This document shows positions 1-11,191 of a DNA stretch of 37,500 bases, piece by piece. The notes beneath the pieces were generated by a model. It ran no database searches and was not told where the DNA came from. It was given only the letters and a program-made list of their open reading frames with translations. The stretch is from NCBI GenBank assembly GCA_009746045.1, contig RPFO01000333.1, positions 2,359,964 through 2,397,463 of the forward strand, written 5' to 3'. The stretch is from Mesostigma viride. Its lineage: Eukaryota; Streptophyta; Mesostigmatophyceae; Mesostigmatales; Mesostigmataceae. Each line of letters begins with the position of its first letter. The first letter of the stretch is position 1. Made by a program: the position numbers and the translations under genes.

Positions 1-293
1 ATTACCAGGTTGATGTTTCGTTCAAAGATGACCTATAAATGCGTCCGCATTCGCAGCAAATGCTGCAGGGGACATCCCGTAGCAAACCTGGATGCTCGGG
101 CTGGCGCAGACTGCCCGGCCATAAGGAGAAAATCGACATATGATAGGCGATGACTTGTCTGGCACTGACGACCAAGAAGGCAGTATTTTCCTACCTGTAT
201 TTTCCCAATCCTAAAAATCTGGCCATGCCTGACCTACGAAAATCACGCATCATCATTCTGAGCAACATTCTAAATCGTTTCTAGCCGCGAGAC
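1..293. other. No gene seen
   Basis: Unassigned sequence upstream of the first duplicated block. I see no convincing coding region, RNA gene or repeat in it. Confidence 0.5.
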
Positions 294-699
294 TCGGATT
301 TCTTTGAAAAGAGTTTCTCGAAGTGAGGCGGGGAATAAGGCCGCTCACGGGAGCCGCCTGGATGGTCGGCTGAACCGGGCGGGTTTGGCAGATGTAACCG
401 GATTTGGCTGGCGACCTGGAATTGTTCAAGTAGGGGCAGTGGCCCTATTGTGCTACAATCTCGAAACAATCTTATGCTTAAAGTTTGACAGGGCCGGGTT
501 TGTTGAACCGGTTTGTTGAATGATAATTAGAATCTTTCGGAAAGGGTATTTGATTGGTTGTTGTTTTTGTGGTACGGTAGGTGTCGCTACATTCTCAGGT
601 TGGCGTGTTAAGTTAAGCTCGGTTGCTGATGTCAGCCCCGTGCTAGGGCAGTTTGACTACTTTGGCGGCGTAGTGACATTGTTGTGGTCTTTTTACTTG
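294..699. repeat. Direct repeat A, copy 1
   Basis: About 406 bp that recurs nearly unchanged at 1710-2120, an offset of 1416 bp at the left edge. The copies differ by a short duplication in copy 2 (TAATGG inserted near 1826), a 2-base difference in the following GTT(CA)AGTAGG stretch and a few substitutions. No long reading frame is conserved. It is followed by a 79-bp repeat B in the same order in both copies, so it is the left part of a tandem duplication rather than a free LTR. Confidence 0.85.
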
Positions 700-993
700 T
701 AAACGTTGGCTGAGCGCCGACGGCTGAGGCTATGGCGGTACAAGAAGTGCCTCACCAGCCTTGCGCTCAGCATGGGTGCGGGGCTAAACTTTGTTAACCA
801 AATTTCCGGCATCCATGATCCCTGGCTGCTTAAGGCGGTTGGGATTCATGGCTGCCACTGGCCCGGAATTAATGTCCGGGTGATCGGGGTTTAAATGCGA
901 AGCGGGGGCTGATGCATTATTTAATGGCTGGTTTGTTTGAAAGAAACGGCCAGCTGGCCGGGTTGGGCAAGGGCTAGCTTGCTTGATGGTTCC

Positions 994-1123
994 GTACCTG
1001 GGGATGCTTGCGCCTCGGGTTGGGCTGTCGGCAGGCTGGCCTGCCTTTGAGTTGTCTCGTACCTGGAAATGCTTGCATTCCGGGTTGGGCTTGGCTTGAG
1101 GGCCGCCGCGGCTCGGGGGGGTA
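994..1123. repeat. Short tandem duplication, ~65 bp unit
   Basis: Two adjacent degenerate units start at 994 and 1059. Each begins GTACCTGG and continues with a recognisable ATGCTTGC and CGGGTTGGGCT. No function is assigned. Confidence 0.55.
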
Positions 1124-1583
1124 AAAAATTTAAGTCACCGTTGTGGGACACGGAGCCTCGGCGCAGGAGGCAAGGGCTGAAAACCAACTTGATTTCGTAT
1201 TCAGTGGTATTTCCACTTTTTTGTACGGAAGGAGTGTTTATGTGCTCGGCACTAGGTTGGTTGCTCTTCAAAAAAGTTGTAAATTGGGCGTCGGCTGGAA
1301 TCAGCGGTGCCAGTCAGCAGCTTTTGCTTTGACTTTGTGTTCCGCGACAGCACCCCTTAGCGGACCAGAGAAGAGGTCGGCAACGAGGTCAGCGGGGGCC
1401 CCCGAGTGGGGTCAAAAATGCGAGCTGTGTCGATCGACAGTGCATGAGTTTTTGTGCATTCACAGTCGCTGGGAATTAAATCTGTTTTCTGGCAACGGAG
1501 AGCGCCCATCGCGACAGGACAGCTTTTGACGGGAAAGGAAATGGTGCTTCTTTAGCGGACCGGAGGGCCAGGAAGGGGAGGTT

Positions 1584-1662
1584 GGGTAATCGCGAGCCAT
1601 GCCTAAGGAGTTCTTAATAGCGGTTCTGTAACCGCTACCTGTCTGTATGCATCTACTTATTG
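1584..1662. repeat. Direct repeat B, copy 1, with hairpin
   Basis: A 79-bp block repeated at 2159-2237. It contains a perfect 8-bp stem with a 4-base loop at 1618-1637 (TAGCGGTT / AACCGCTA, loop CTGT). The stem is unchanged in the second copy (2193-2212). Function unknown. Confidence 0.8.
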
Positions 1663-1709
1663 TTTTAACAAAGATGCTGGTGACTATGGTGAGCAAACGG
1701 GTGTATGAA

Positions 1710-2120
1710 TCGGATTTCTTTGAAAAGAGTTTCTCGAAGTGAGGCGGGGAATAAGGCCGCTCACGGGAGCCGCCTGGATGGTCGGCTGAACCGGGCGGGT
1801 TTGGCAGATGTAACCGGATTTGGCTAATGGCTGGCGACCTGGAATTGTTAGTAGGGGCAGTGGCCCTATTGTGCTACAATCTCGAAACAATCTTATGCTT
1901 AAAGTTTGACAGGGCCGGGTTTGTTGAACCGGTTTGTTGAATGATAATTAGAACCTTTCGGAAAGGGTATTTGATTGGTTGTTGTTTTTGTGGTACGGTA
2001 GGTGTCGCTACATTCTCAGGTTGGCGTGTTAAGTTAAGCTCGGTTGCTGATGTCAGCCCCATGCTAGGGCAGTTTGACTACTTTGGCGGCGTAGTGACAT
2101 TGTTGTGGTCTTTTTTCTTG
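1710..2120. repeat. Direct repeat A, copy 2
   Basis: Second copy of the 294-699 block. Repeat B follows after only 38 bp here, whereas in the first unit the A-B gap is about 880 bp. The second unit of the tandem duplication therefore appears internally deleted. The junction (2121-2158) contains CCCACCCACCCACCC, a short simple repeat. Confidence 0.85.
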
Positions 2121-2158
2121 TCCCACCCACCCACCCTCTTTGGTGGCCTGGTCTGCGC

Positions 2159-2237
2159 GGGTAATCGCGAGCCATGCCTAAGGAGTTCTTAATAGCGGTT
2201 CTGTAACCGCTACCTGTCTGTATGCATCTACTTATTG
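2159..2237. repeat. Direct repeat B, copy 2, with hairpin
   Basis: Copy of 1584-1662, including the TAGCGGTT-CTGT-AACCGCTA stem-loop at 2193-2212. It marks the right end of the duplicated region. Confidence 0.8.
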
Positions 2238-3553
2238 ACGCAAATTTCCCTGATAACGGCACGTTGGCAGCCATATCTCGTTGCGCGCGCGCGAGTGAAA
2301 ATTTCCCGCCAAAGTCACGTGATACTTTCTCAATGCACGTTGTGATTACCAAGCTATGGCGAATAACCCCAAACCTATGCATCACCTTCGTCCCTAAGTG
2401 TTCCCAGACCCACCGGACAACTTCCCTCCGTCACGGGTGGCGCGGCGCTCCGGGAATTACGTGGTTTATTAAGTCAAAGTGTATGCGATCACATACACTT
2501 TTCGGACTATGGGTTAATCATCAAACCAAAGAGAGCGAGTCCATCGTCCTCGTGTTACGGCCCAGACCTTTGTATGGGCGTAACAATGCCTTCAATAAAT
2601 AAGTCGAAAGTCATTTGTTATTCGTTTGGGACTTTCGATAGCTCGCTTTCATAGTCCGCCGGACTATAGGACTCAATTCGGGACTTATTTGGGAATTTGT
2701 CCTAAGTTCGGGACTTTGTGTGTTTATTTGGTACTTTGTGTGTTTTGGACCAGTTATTTTGGGCCTAGCCAGAAGTACGAGATCTTCTAGCTCTTCAACC
2801 GTCTGGACTGGAACCGCCAGAACGGACTGAGTTTGGTTGGGTATCTTTGTGCGCCTGAGAGTATCTAGCCTAAAAACATTTTCTGGCCCACCCTTGGAAC
2901 CAAGCATGCTTTTATGTTGAATAAAGTTGGGGAAATGTGGTTGCATGGTCACATATCCATGCCCCATGCATGCTATAAATAGCACCCCCCCCAGGGGGGG
3001 ACGGTGCACATGGGGTTGGAGACATATATAATGCATTATAGACCATTTACACAAATCAGGTGGCCCTGGCCTTTTAAAGGCAGTTTATTAGGATCACAGG
3101 CATGCCATCAATGCATTCACAGCATGAAATGTCACAGAACTGCACATGCTAGCTAGCAAACAGCCCAATGAAATAGCTCAGACCGTTATAACGGTGCAAG
3201 CTATTTTGGGACAGTTGCTAGTTCTGCCGTATAGTTTTCCTATCCCAAAGTGGCACAAAACAACAACTAGATGGCCACAAAAGCAATGCCAACACCATGT
3301 CCAGCATATAAGACACAAGCTCATGCTATACAATAGGTGTAAGGCTCATATCAAGGCCTAAAGCGCGCGTACAAAGGGTGGCAAGGAGCTACATCACTAA
3401 CACACCCAATGAACGACAAAACACCTCTATGTCTTGGAAACAATGAATAAAACAATAGGAATAAGTTGGTATAATGCTCCCATGCAAACAGGTTATGGGT
3501 ATCTCCACGATTTTCACATGCAGTGGATGCAAAACAAGAAGGTGGGCGTTGCA
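2238..3553. other. Non-coding stretch with small palindromes
   Basis: No supported gene. It holds a CG-alternating run near 2283-2292, a perfect 9-bp-arm inverted repeat at 2477-2500 (AAGTGTATG / CATACACTT), recurrent GGGACTT words between 2628 and 2717, a TATA-like TATAAATA near 2973 followed by a C8-A-G8 palindrome, and one arm of a dispersed inverted repeat at 2514-2551. Confidence 0.45.
2514..2551. repeat. Dispersed inverted repeat, left arm
   Basis: 38 bp matching the reverse complement of 4757-4794 with one mismatch (GAGAGCGAG against GAGAGAGAG). The arms point towards each other 2.2 kb apart. No similarity was seen outside the 38 bp, and no target-site duplication. Confidence 0.65.
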
Positions 3554-3564
3554 TGGCCAGCAAA

Positions 3565-3632
3565 TTAATTAATTAATTAATTAATTAATTAAACTCGTGC
3601 TCCCGTTGGGGAGTCACGGAGCACCGAAGTGC
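3565..3632 (-). mobile_element. 68-bp retroposed hairpin-RNA-like element
   Basis: Flanked on both sides by the 11-bp direct repeat TGGCCAGCAAA (3554-3564 and 3633-3643), which fits a target-site duplication. On the minus strand the insert starts GCAC-TTCG-GTGC, a stem closed by the very stable cUUCGg tetraloop. A second stem follows (GTGCTCC ... GGAGCAC, sharing GTGC), and the insert ends in a (TTAA)n-type tail. A structured 5' part, a simple-repeat tail and long flanking repeats are the hallmarks of LINE-mobilised short RNAs (SINE-like). The parent RNA is not identified. A microsatellite next to a chance repeat is the alternative. Confidence 0.6.
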
Positions 3633-3643
3633 TGGCCAGCAAA

Positions 3644-6557
3644 ACAAGAAGCCACGCCTAACACTGGTCAGAAAAGAACTTGTCTCGGGGTGCTTGACCA
3701 AGGAAAAGCATTGGGTAATCAACGTTACCATATTAGTGACCGATAACAATCGTTAGGCCTCGCTATTTCCGTTGCAGCATCAGCTAACGGTGACCAAACA
3801 TGGTCCAAAATCTGCTTGACTTGATGGTATTCCCCAACCATGACAAGCCGATGCGTAGAGGCAGCAAAACAACAAAAAGACAATCAAAAAAACCCCTCGG
3901 TAATAAATCTGATATTAGCTTACGATAATACAACTATATACCGTCGGCTAATAGAACACGCTTGGAGGCTAGAACGTCCCAGGTCGGTACAGCAGATTAC
4001 CTTTCTTGCGCAAGCCAGCACGCCAGAGTAATGGACGTAGCCTCGAGCCTTTACTGGCTGCCAATGCTAATTAATCTTGTTAGGAACAGCGTACTAAATT
4101 GATCGATGCGCAGATGTCTGGGAAAATTCGGCCTAGCAACATGCAGCACTCGCACCATCACTGCCTGGCCGCTAACGTCATTTGCTGCGCCGACCAGCAC
4201 CCCGAGACCCATCTACGCATCTCCGAACCTTCCATGCATGGCTAGGGATATTCAATTTTTAGGATCTAAGAATCATGCCTACAAAATTTGAGTCCAATAC
4301 GTCAAGCCATTCTCTCGTACCAGTCAGTTCTTTGCACTGCCATAGCCGTGCGCGTCAATATTTTTCCTGCATGTGGCGGTCCCGTTGGACCATGGTGGTA
4401 CCCCCCTAACTTTGCTCAAGCATATCTCCCTGGCCAGGTGTCCAAAGTACGGTCTGAAGTGCTCTACGGAAAGCTGACGTCTAGATCTTTCGATCCCCCC
4501 AGGTTTGACCGTTAAATTATTATTTGCGCGGCGCCTGGTAGGCGCACAAACTCAGTCCGTTAGAGTGGTAGGACTTCAATTAATGGTACCACGAAAACGG
4601 CGCGAGAACGGTTTAAGAGCTAGGGGTCGGGCCGGCCCTAGACGTCATACAGAACCTATTGGGGCTTGACGGCAGTATCTGGAAGATCGGCGCGCGTGTC
4701 GGCGCGCCTGCACACCAACTTGCCAGCTTGGTAGCGCAGCTAGGTGAAATTGGTCTGAGGACGATGGACTCTCTCTCTTTGGTTTGATGATTAATGAAAC
4801 GAGTGTTGACGACTCCTCTCTCAGACCAAGGGGGCACTAATCCGGATGTCATTTGCCTCATGACATGCCGTGTTATATAGCTAGATTAATTAATCATGCT
4901 ATAAGGCCTAGCTGAGGATAAACCGCGGCTCAGTTAGTCAGTTTACTGCGATCTTTGCTTGCTATCGCGGTACGCGGATGCGCGGCTATGCCGGCTTATT
5001 AAACTGCACCTTATACTAGATTAGATCTTTCGCACCATCCGGATCGGGATGTAACATTGGATCGGAGGTAGTTCTAGAGGTTTTCCACAGGTGCTCGCGA
5101 AGAGCCCTTGTGTTTAAGCCGCAAGGTGCATTCTTAATAGCGCAGGGCCTGCGCAGGGCCGGCCCAATATTTAGTGAGATAGAAAGCCGAGTTCGACCCG
5201 CCAGCCTGGGAAACTGGCTGTGGTGAACGGCGGCATCGTCCAGCTGAAAGGGCGGTCATAGGGTAGGGCTTAGAAGCATCACCTGTCGACTGGGCACCGA
5301 CGGGGAGCTCGGCTCTGCACCACACAAGGAATCGGCGCCAAGCCAGGGAGGAACGTCGGCTGAGCAATGTCAAGGTACGTTTTGTCATGCAGTATGTGGT
5401 AGTCGCTTGCAGCCAACCGCCTTGCTCCGTCCCTCTTGCCTGCACGCGTAGGAGGTGAGGTGATGTGCGCCCCTCCTTGTTGTTTTGTTTGTGAATTGTC
5501 GTTTCCTGTGACGTATTGTGACTAGCGTCCTGGCTGCGAAAGCTGTGGGCGCTGGTAGGGTGGTTTCCGTGGCTTCGTCCTTGCGAAAAGGCGGGCAGTT
5601 ATCACGGAGGCTACCCTCTTGTATGGAATTAGGAGCGCGAAGCTCTTGATTTCTGTGATAGTGATTAGATTAGAGCCAGTTGGCACCCCCCCCCCCTTGT
5701 GACAGGTCACACACTAGAGGTAAAAAGGTTCCTTTCTCTTTTCTATCTCTGTCTGCTGGCATTAGACGACGTGTGTGATGGCTATATAATACTAATAATA
5801 GAAATAATATTAGGTATAATGAAGCACTTGTTAATTGCATGGGGGTTGGGATAGTGATGTATCTAGGCAACTTTACTATGCTGTGGCACATGATGGAGGC
5901 ACAGGGAAAGTAGGTATTTTCTATAGCTGGGTAGACTGCAAGAACTTTATAGTGGATAGGCATATAGGGCTATCTTTAACCCATAGTCCGGGAATGGGTT
6001 TTTGGCATTTTTAGACCCCTGAAAATGGAAAAAATCAACTCATATGCCACAACTCCAAATACCCCCAACCAAGGTGCTAGGAGTATTTACACTTCAAGGG
6101 CTTTCAGAAAATGCAATAATATCCCGAGTCCATTCAGTGCTTTGCAAGATATTTGCTGCCAAAGTTGGACAAAAGACGATCATTTTCAGGCAAGGGAAAT
6201 CCCCTTAGTAGTTTACCCCTGCAGGGAGGGTTCTAAAAAATTACTCTGGGGTTGGACAATGTCAATAGATAGTGCCACCATGCTTTCCTTGGGTCAGTGT
6301 CCATTTTCCCAGTAAAAGTCCTAAATTTAGGACCAAGTGGAATTAAAAAAAATATATGCAAACATTAAAATTTGACCCTGGCATTCGTGCCCATGACAGA
6401 TAACACACTTTTTTAGTTCCTATCAAAAACCTGGGGTCAAATAATTACATTTAGTGCATGAATGGGCCCTGCCACCTGCCAGACCTCCAAGCGCGAATTT
6501 GGCCAAAAAGTGGGTTTTAGGACCATTAGGACCAATTAGTGTCAACGCATTACCATG
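3644..6557. other. Long stretch without a supported gene
   Basis: Several open frames exist but none has a recognisable motif, and nothing indicates coding. It contains the right arm of the dispersed inverted repeat (4757-4794), an 11-C homopolymer near 5686 and a 20-bp word (6315-6334) that recurs at 16199-16218. Confidence 0.4.
4757..4794. repeat. Dispersed inverted repeat, right arm
   Basis: Reverse complement of 2514-2551 with one mismatch. See that entry. Confidence 0.65.
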
Positions 6558-6752
6558 CTATCCACACGGTCCCTTGAGCATCTTACAAGCGCTAGGGGAC
6601 CCTACGAGGCCTTGGGATGGCGGGGCAGCGTATAACAAGGCCATACCCTGCTGTGGCTGCCTCTGTATATACGCATGCTTAACGGTGTCACAGATGGTGC
6701 AGGTAATGCAATATACGGTCGCATGGTTGCTGAGGTTGCCCGGCTTGAACAT
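6558..6752 (-). CDS. Possible exon with a BED-like zinc-finger pattern
   Basis: A 64-codon minus-strand frame from an ATG at 6752 to a stop. The predicted peptide has a W..F pair just upstream of and at the start (GWAMFKPGN), then cysteines in VYCITCTIC, and ends in SACKMLKGPC. That resembles the W..F, C-x2-C and late H/C layout of BED-type fingers seen in transposase-derived proteins. The usual histidine is replaced and the spacing is loose. It may be one exon of a larger gene, or chance. Confidence 0.25.
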   Translation of the reverse strand: MFKPGNLSNHATVYCITCTICDTVKHAYIQRQPQQGMALLYAAPPSQGLVGSPSACKMLKGPCG

Positions 6753-6772
6753 GGCCCACCCCTTGCGGTAAA

Positions 6773-7383
6773 CTTTCTCTAAGCATATGCCAAACCTTCT
6801 TTGACATCACGGACATGCTGGCCACCACCCAGCGATGAAAAAACAATGCATTTGCATTGCAACAAACACATGGATGCAGCCAAATCAAGTTACAAAACAA
6901 CGTTGTGCTAACATGCAACGCTTTGTGAGCGAATTCAGGGTGCATGTAACACGTAAACCATACTGTATATACTGTCTGACTGAGAACACCCTGAACGACT
7001 GCAGGCCATAGGACCATGGTTTATAACTAACACATGAGTAAAACTGCTCTTACGCATGTGTGTTTTAGCTGCAGCGGACGACGAAGATAGAGACGTAAAA
7101 AATTGTATGACGTAAACCAACTATGTGTGACAGTTATGTGCACAGAGAGCGTCCCCTCTTTTTAGGCATAGCTGGCTGACTCAAAACACCACGACAGCGT
7201 TGCCAGTTACACTCATGATCTAGGACACCCCGGCACGTACCTGCTACTTACGTCGCCTCATTCCAGATGGTTGCAAAAAAGTCGCTGAAATCCGCAGCGA
7301 GGTCAGCTTTCAGTGAGCTGAGCGCACCAAAGCTGGCCAACCGGTTCGAAAATGATATAAACCACGCTTGTGCTGCGTTCTAG
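6773..7383. other. 5' flank of retrotransposon 1, no LTR found
   Basis: I compared this with the LTR-like sequence at 13243-13870 by eye and found no copy of it here. A matching 5' LTR is therefore absent, diverged or lost. The segment TTCTAG just before 7384 could be a splice acceptor, but this is only a possibility. Confidence 0.4.
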
Positions 7384-8461
7384 GTCCAAGAAATACCGAA
7401 AGTGAAGACTGGAACCGCTCACGTAGATGACGTGGGGCTTACCGGAGAGATTACCAACCTTCCTCACAATAATAATAATGCACAAGCTGTTCATGGTTTT
7501 GACCTTACCACTCAGGGATTATTAATTGTCAACCAGCTGCAGCCTGTGACATCTGACTCTAAGCCTAAGCAGGCTGAAGAGTTTGTAGAAGGGCTGGAAG
7601 GGTTCCCTAGTTTGTACGGGGGTACAAACTACTATCAGATCTGGATAGGCAGCAGCACGTTTGGCAAGTGCACTGATCAGATCAAGGACCTAACCAGGGA
7701 ATGTAAGAAGGCCAACAAGGCCTGGTCCAGCTACGTGGCAGAATTAAAGGAACTGCTAGAGGATCAGAGGAAGAAAGTGGGGATCCATTGGCAGGATAAA
7801 TACCAGGGGTGGGAGCTTAAGGGGGACCTGATCCAGAATTTTCTCAACTATTGTAAGATGGTTGAGGAGGGAGGGCTCACGGCTTTAATGTCGCTGATAA
7901 CATAGCCCTAACCAACTGGCTCAAGGTTTCTGGGCTGGATAAGGCGACACGTGGCTCCTTAAAGGTCATGTGTGCCCCACACTCTACCCTGAAGGCCTAC
8001 AAGGTCATCATTAAACAAGCACTCGAGGCAGAGGAGCTGTTTGAGGGTGGAGTGCCAGCAGTGAAGGCTACCCAGGCAGGTGGGCGTACCCAGGGTGGCT
8101 CCAAGACGTCTGAGGCTGACCGAAGCCAAGGAGGGCGTAGGGCAACCATAACAAGCGCAAGGGAGATCATTCACCTGATTCTGACAGGAGGTCACACTCC
8201 AAGTCGGTGTTCAGGCGGGTGGGTGGTCAGCCCAAGCAGGGCAACGCGTCTGACAACGGGGGCAGTGGCCAGGGCAAGTCCAAGATACAATGCTACCTGT
8301 GCAAGGGGTGGGGGCACATCAAGAAGGAGTGTCCCAGCTTCAAGAAGTCCCAGGGCCAGGGCAGCAAGAATAACAACAACAACAACAAGAAGAACAACAA
8401 CAAGTCCCAGGCAGGCCAGCCTTCAAAGGGCAGTCAGCAAGAAGACAACAAGGAGCAGTGA
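7384..8461 (+). pseudogene. gag of retrotransposon 1, frameshifted
   Basis: Encodes the structural capsid/nucleocapsid polyprotein of the retroelement. The frame is open from 7384, but no ATG lies near its beginning, so the true start is unknown. The capsid-like part runs in one frame to the TAG at 7903. Similarity to the other gag resumes in a second frame from about 7883 (FNVADNIALTNWLK, matching FFVADRMAMGDFLK in element 2). A third frame carries the nucleocapsid knuckle CYLCKGWGHIKKEC (C-x2-C-x4-H-x4-C, codons at 8288-8329) and a Lys/Asn/Gln-rich tail. Two frame changes imply decay or sequence errors. It ends at TGA (8459-8461) followed by CTG, in the same frame as pol. Confidence 0.75.
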
Positions 8462-8644
8462 CTGTCTGAGGCAACCCCTACACACCTTAATTCACCCAGG
8501 GGGAGGCCAGGTGCTCCAATGCAGATTTTATATCTGGGCAACAAGAGGGTGATCTCCAGGTTCAGGTGGCCCCAGGTCACCTGGAGAGGTACAGGTTCCT
8601 ATGAAGACGTCCTTGACAGCTGGTGCAGCTGTAAGAATGTCTGA

Positions 8645-11191
8645 CCCCATGCATCCTCGTGCTGGGCACGAGGGTGGACCTCTCATTTGAGAGAAACCAA
8701 TGTACAACCACAGAGGGGTGTGAAGGCCTCTGGTGGTATGCATGTGGTCCCTGCTGGCGGTCCAGGTGTTGGGCATGAGCAGGGTGACTCAGGCTCTGAG
8801 TCAGAACAGGATGGAAGTCAGCATGGTGATGCTGGACAACCTGACAGCACAGTCCTGACTGTGCCAGGGACTGCTTCCTCTGTGTACCAGGAGTTGGGTG
8901 CCCGAATCCACAACATGTTTGGGCATGCCACTTCTCTGTCAAACAACTTTGCCTTCCGTATGGGCAGGGCACCCCTTCTTAAGGCGTGTCAGCAAGCTGC
9001 CTCACGGTGTAAGTGCCAGTTGTCCTCCAACAAGCCCAGGAAATCACATGCCAAAGCTCTACCTCAGAGCATTGGTGATCTGCAGTGTGATATCCAACAC
9101 ATCAGGGGCATGCAACTGTTGGTGTGCGTGGACAGGTACACGAAATACAAGGTGCTGGAGCATTTACCTTCTATGAAGAACAGGTACTTGCTGGCTGCCC
9201 TGCAGAATGTAAGAGCCAAGTTTCCTACCACAAGGATCCAGGTGGACATGCAGTTTCAGCATCTCAAGGGTGATCCTACCCTTCCTGAGTTGCTGGTTAC
9301 ACCTAGGGAGGCTCATGGGCAGCAGGGTGCTATCGAGAGGGCAATCCAGGAGGTCAAGAAATTGATCATCTCTGAAGACTGGGTACCCTTGTCTGCACCT
9401 GCACTTGTCAGGAGTGCATGGCTGAGGAACGTGGAGCAGCAGCTGAACAGCAGGGTTAACTTCTACTATGATGGAGTTGCTGTCAGCCCAATGGGTCTAT
9501 ATCATGGCCTGTGCCCACCACATGTGCTGGAGGGCTGGAAACATGCTGCACATGTCACCTTTGCCAAGCTGAGGGAGAAGGACCGGGGTTGGAAGATGCT
9601 GGAGCCACAAGTGGGTCAGAAGGTCCTAGCTTGGAAGGAACCTAGCCTTTATGGCAAACGTGGTAGCTGGAGTCCTGGGGTGGTTACCCAGGTTGATGAA
9701 GCTAGCCACGCATGCTTGGTCAGCATGGAGGACGAACCAAAGCATGTGCACCGGCTGAGTTGGTCATATGTCAAGCCTAACCTGATGAATGAGGGCAGTC
9801 AGGCACAAGGCTCACAGGATCTGCAGGATTTTCAGGTCCCAGGTGACATCACTGACGCAACGACCACATCTGTTGCAGGGGAATCTGTCAGCCCTGGCCA
9901 GGTTGCAGAGGTACTTGTTGAACAGGCTGCAAGGTCAACAGCTGGGGAGTCAACTGTCAAGCCCAAGGCACTAACCAAGCCCAGGGGGACAAGTTTGGCT
10001 GGATTGATTGGGGCTCTACAAAGGGCCAAGAAGCAGCCCAAGGTAGCCAAGCTCAGGTGGCATGGCAATCTGGGGCTGGACACTGCCTTAGAGGTAGACA
10101 CTAATTCTCAGGTTTCCATCATTGGGACCAGGGCTGCAGCAGGGTACAGCATGTCTGAACCCAGCTATCAGTTTGTGTCTGACTTCAGTGGCGGGGTACA
10201 CGTGAAGGTACTGGGTGAGGTATTCATTCCTATCCTTGGACAGGACACTGCTTTTTGTGTCTTGGAGGGCTATCAAGGACCTGCTCTTCTGGGGCAGAAT
10301 TTCCTATGCCAGGATGGGGTAGTGATCACGTCCTCTCTCCTGACTAAGGAAGGGGCTGGTCAGGTCCCACTGATTAATTTCAGGACCACTCACCTATCAC
10401 GTGCAGTAACCAGGTCGGTTAAGCGTGTGCAAGTGTGCCAGGGGCAGGAGCCCTTGGTTGATGACCTCATACTGCCAGCTGCTAGTCATCCAAGCAGTTT
10501 GGGCATTGGTCCTCACTCACTTGCTGGACACAGCCCTATCAACTACCAAGGCCTGGTGAAGCTCATGTCCTCTCCCATTATGTGTCCCCAGGTCACACTG
10601 GGTCTGATTAAATCTGGGGAGGACTGGATCTCCAAGAAATGCGTGGAACCTGTCAATGACCTGCCTCCTGCACGACGTCTACTCAAGCTCAAGTTTGTCA
10701 TCAAGATGAAGGAGGTGGACGGGGTCAAGGTACCACATGTCAGGCCAGTGCTGAATGAGTTCAAGGGTACTGGTGAGTGCACTGCTGAGGAGTTGTATAC
10801 CCCTGGCATGCTGCATGATACTTGGAGGCTGCTGCTGTGTGTCTTTCTAGGCCTTCTCAACAAGGGCTTGGACTATGGCTCAGTGGTGGTAGACTTCAAG
10901 AGGGCATTTCTGGAGGGTGATGCAGATGTGGCACAGGAAAAGTGGGAGGGCAAGACGCCTTTCTATGTTAGGGTGCCTGCTGTATGGAAAAGGGACATCC
11001 ACACGGAGTTCCTTAAAATCCTCAAGGGCCTGGAGGGCCTGAGGTCAAGTCCAATAATCTGGAGGGAGACTCTCAACCGTTTCCTGAAGGAACATTGCAA
11101 CTTGAAGGTCTCTCCTGTAGACCCCTGTCTGTTTCTGGGGCAATGGGAAGGCCTGCCAGTGTATGCTTCGCTGCACGGGGATGACAGTTAG
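8645..11191 (+). pseudogene. pol of retrotransposon 1, integrase-protease-RT part
   Basis: The reading frame follows an in-frame TGA (8642-8644) and has no certain start; residue numbers here count from 8687. Integrase: zinc-binding residues H75, H80, C101, C108, C110; catalytic triad D135 (CDIQHI), D187 (QVDMQF), E217 (GQQGAIE); then an SH3-like C-terminal region near 307-365 (GSW..GVV, HRLSW). Retropepsin-like: D471-T-N-S and LLGQNFL near 534-540. Reverse transcriptase, about 630-833: VVDFKRAF with D736, LKGLEGLRSSPIIW and the active-site box HGDD (831-833). The frame stops at once because a palindromic element entered after the GDD codons. The rest of pol lies at 11397-12296. Confidence 0.85.

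Noticed and set aside
294-2120. LTR pair of a small non-autonomous retrotransposon (repeat A copies as LTRs)
   Set aside because: No TG...CA ends, no target duplication, no primer-binding site; the conserved order A-B-A-B fits tandem duplication better.
5134-5445. 103-codon minus-strand frame
   Set aside because: No domain or splice support; it fits a chance open frame in GC-rich DNA.
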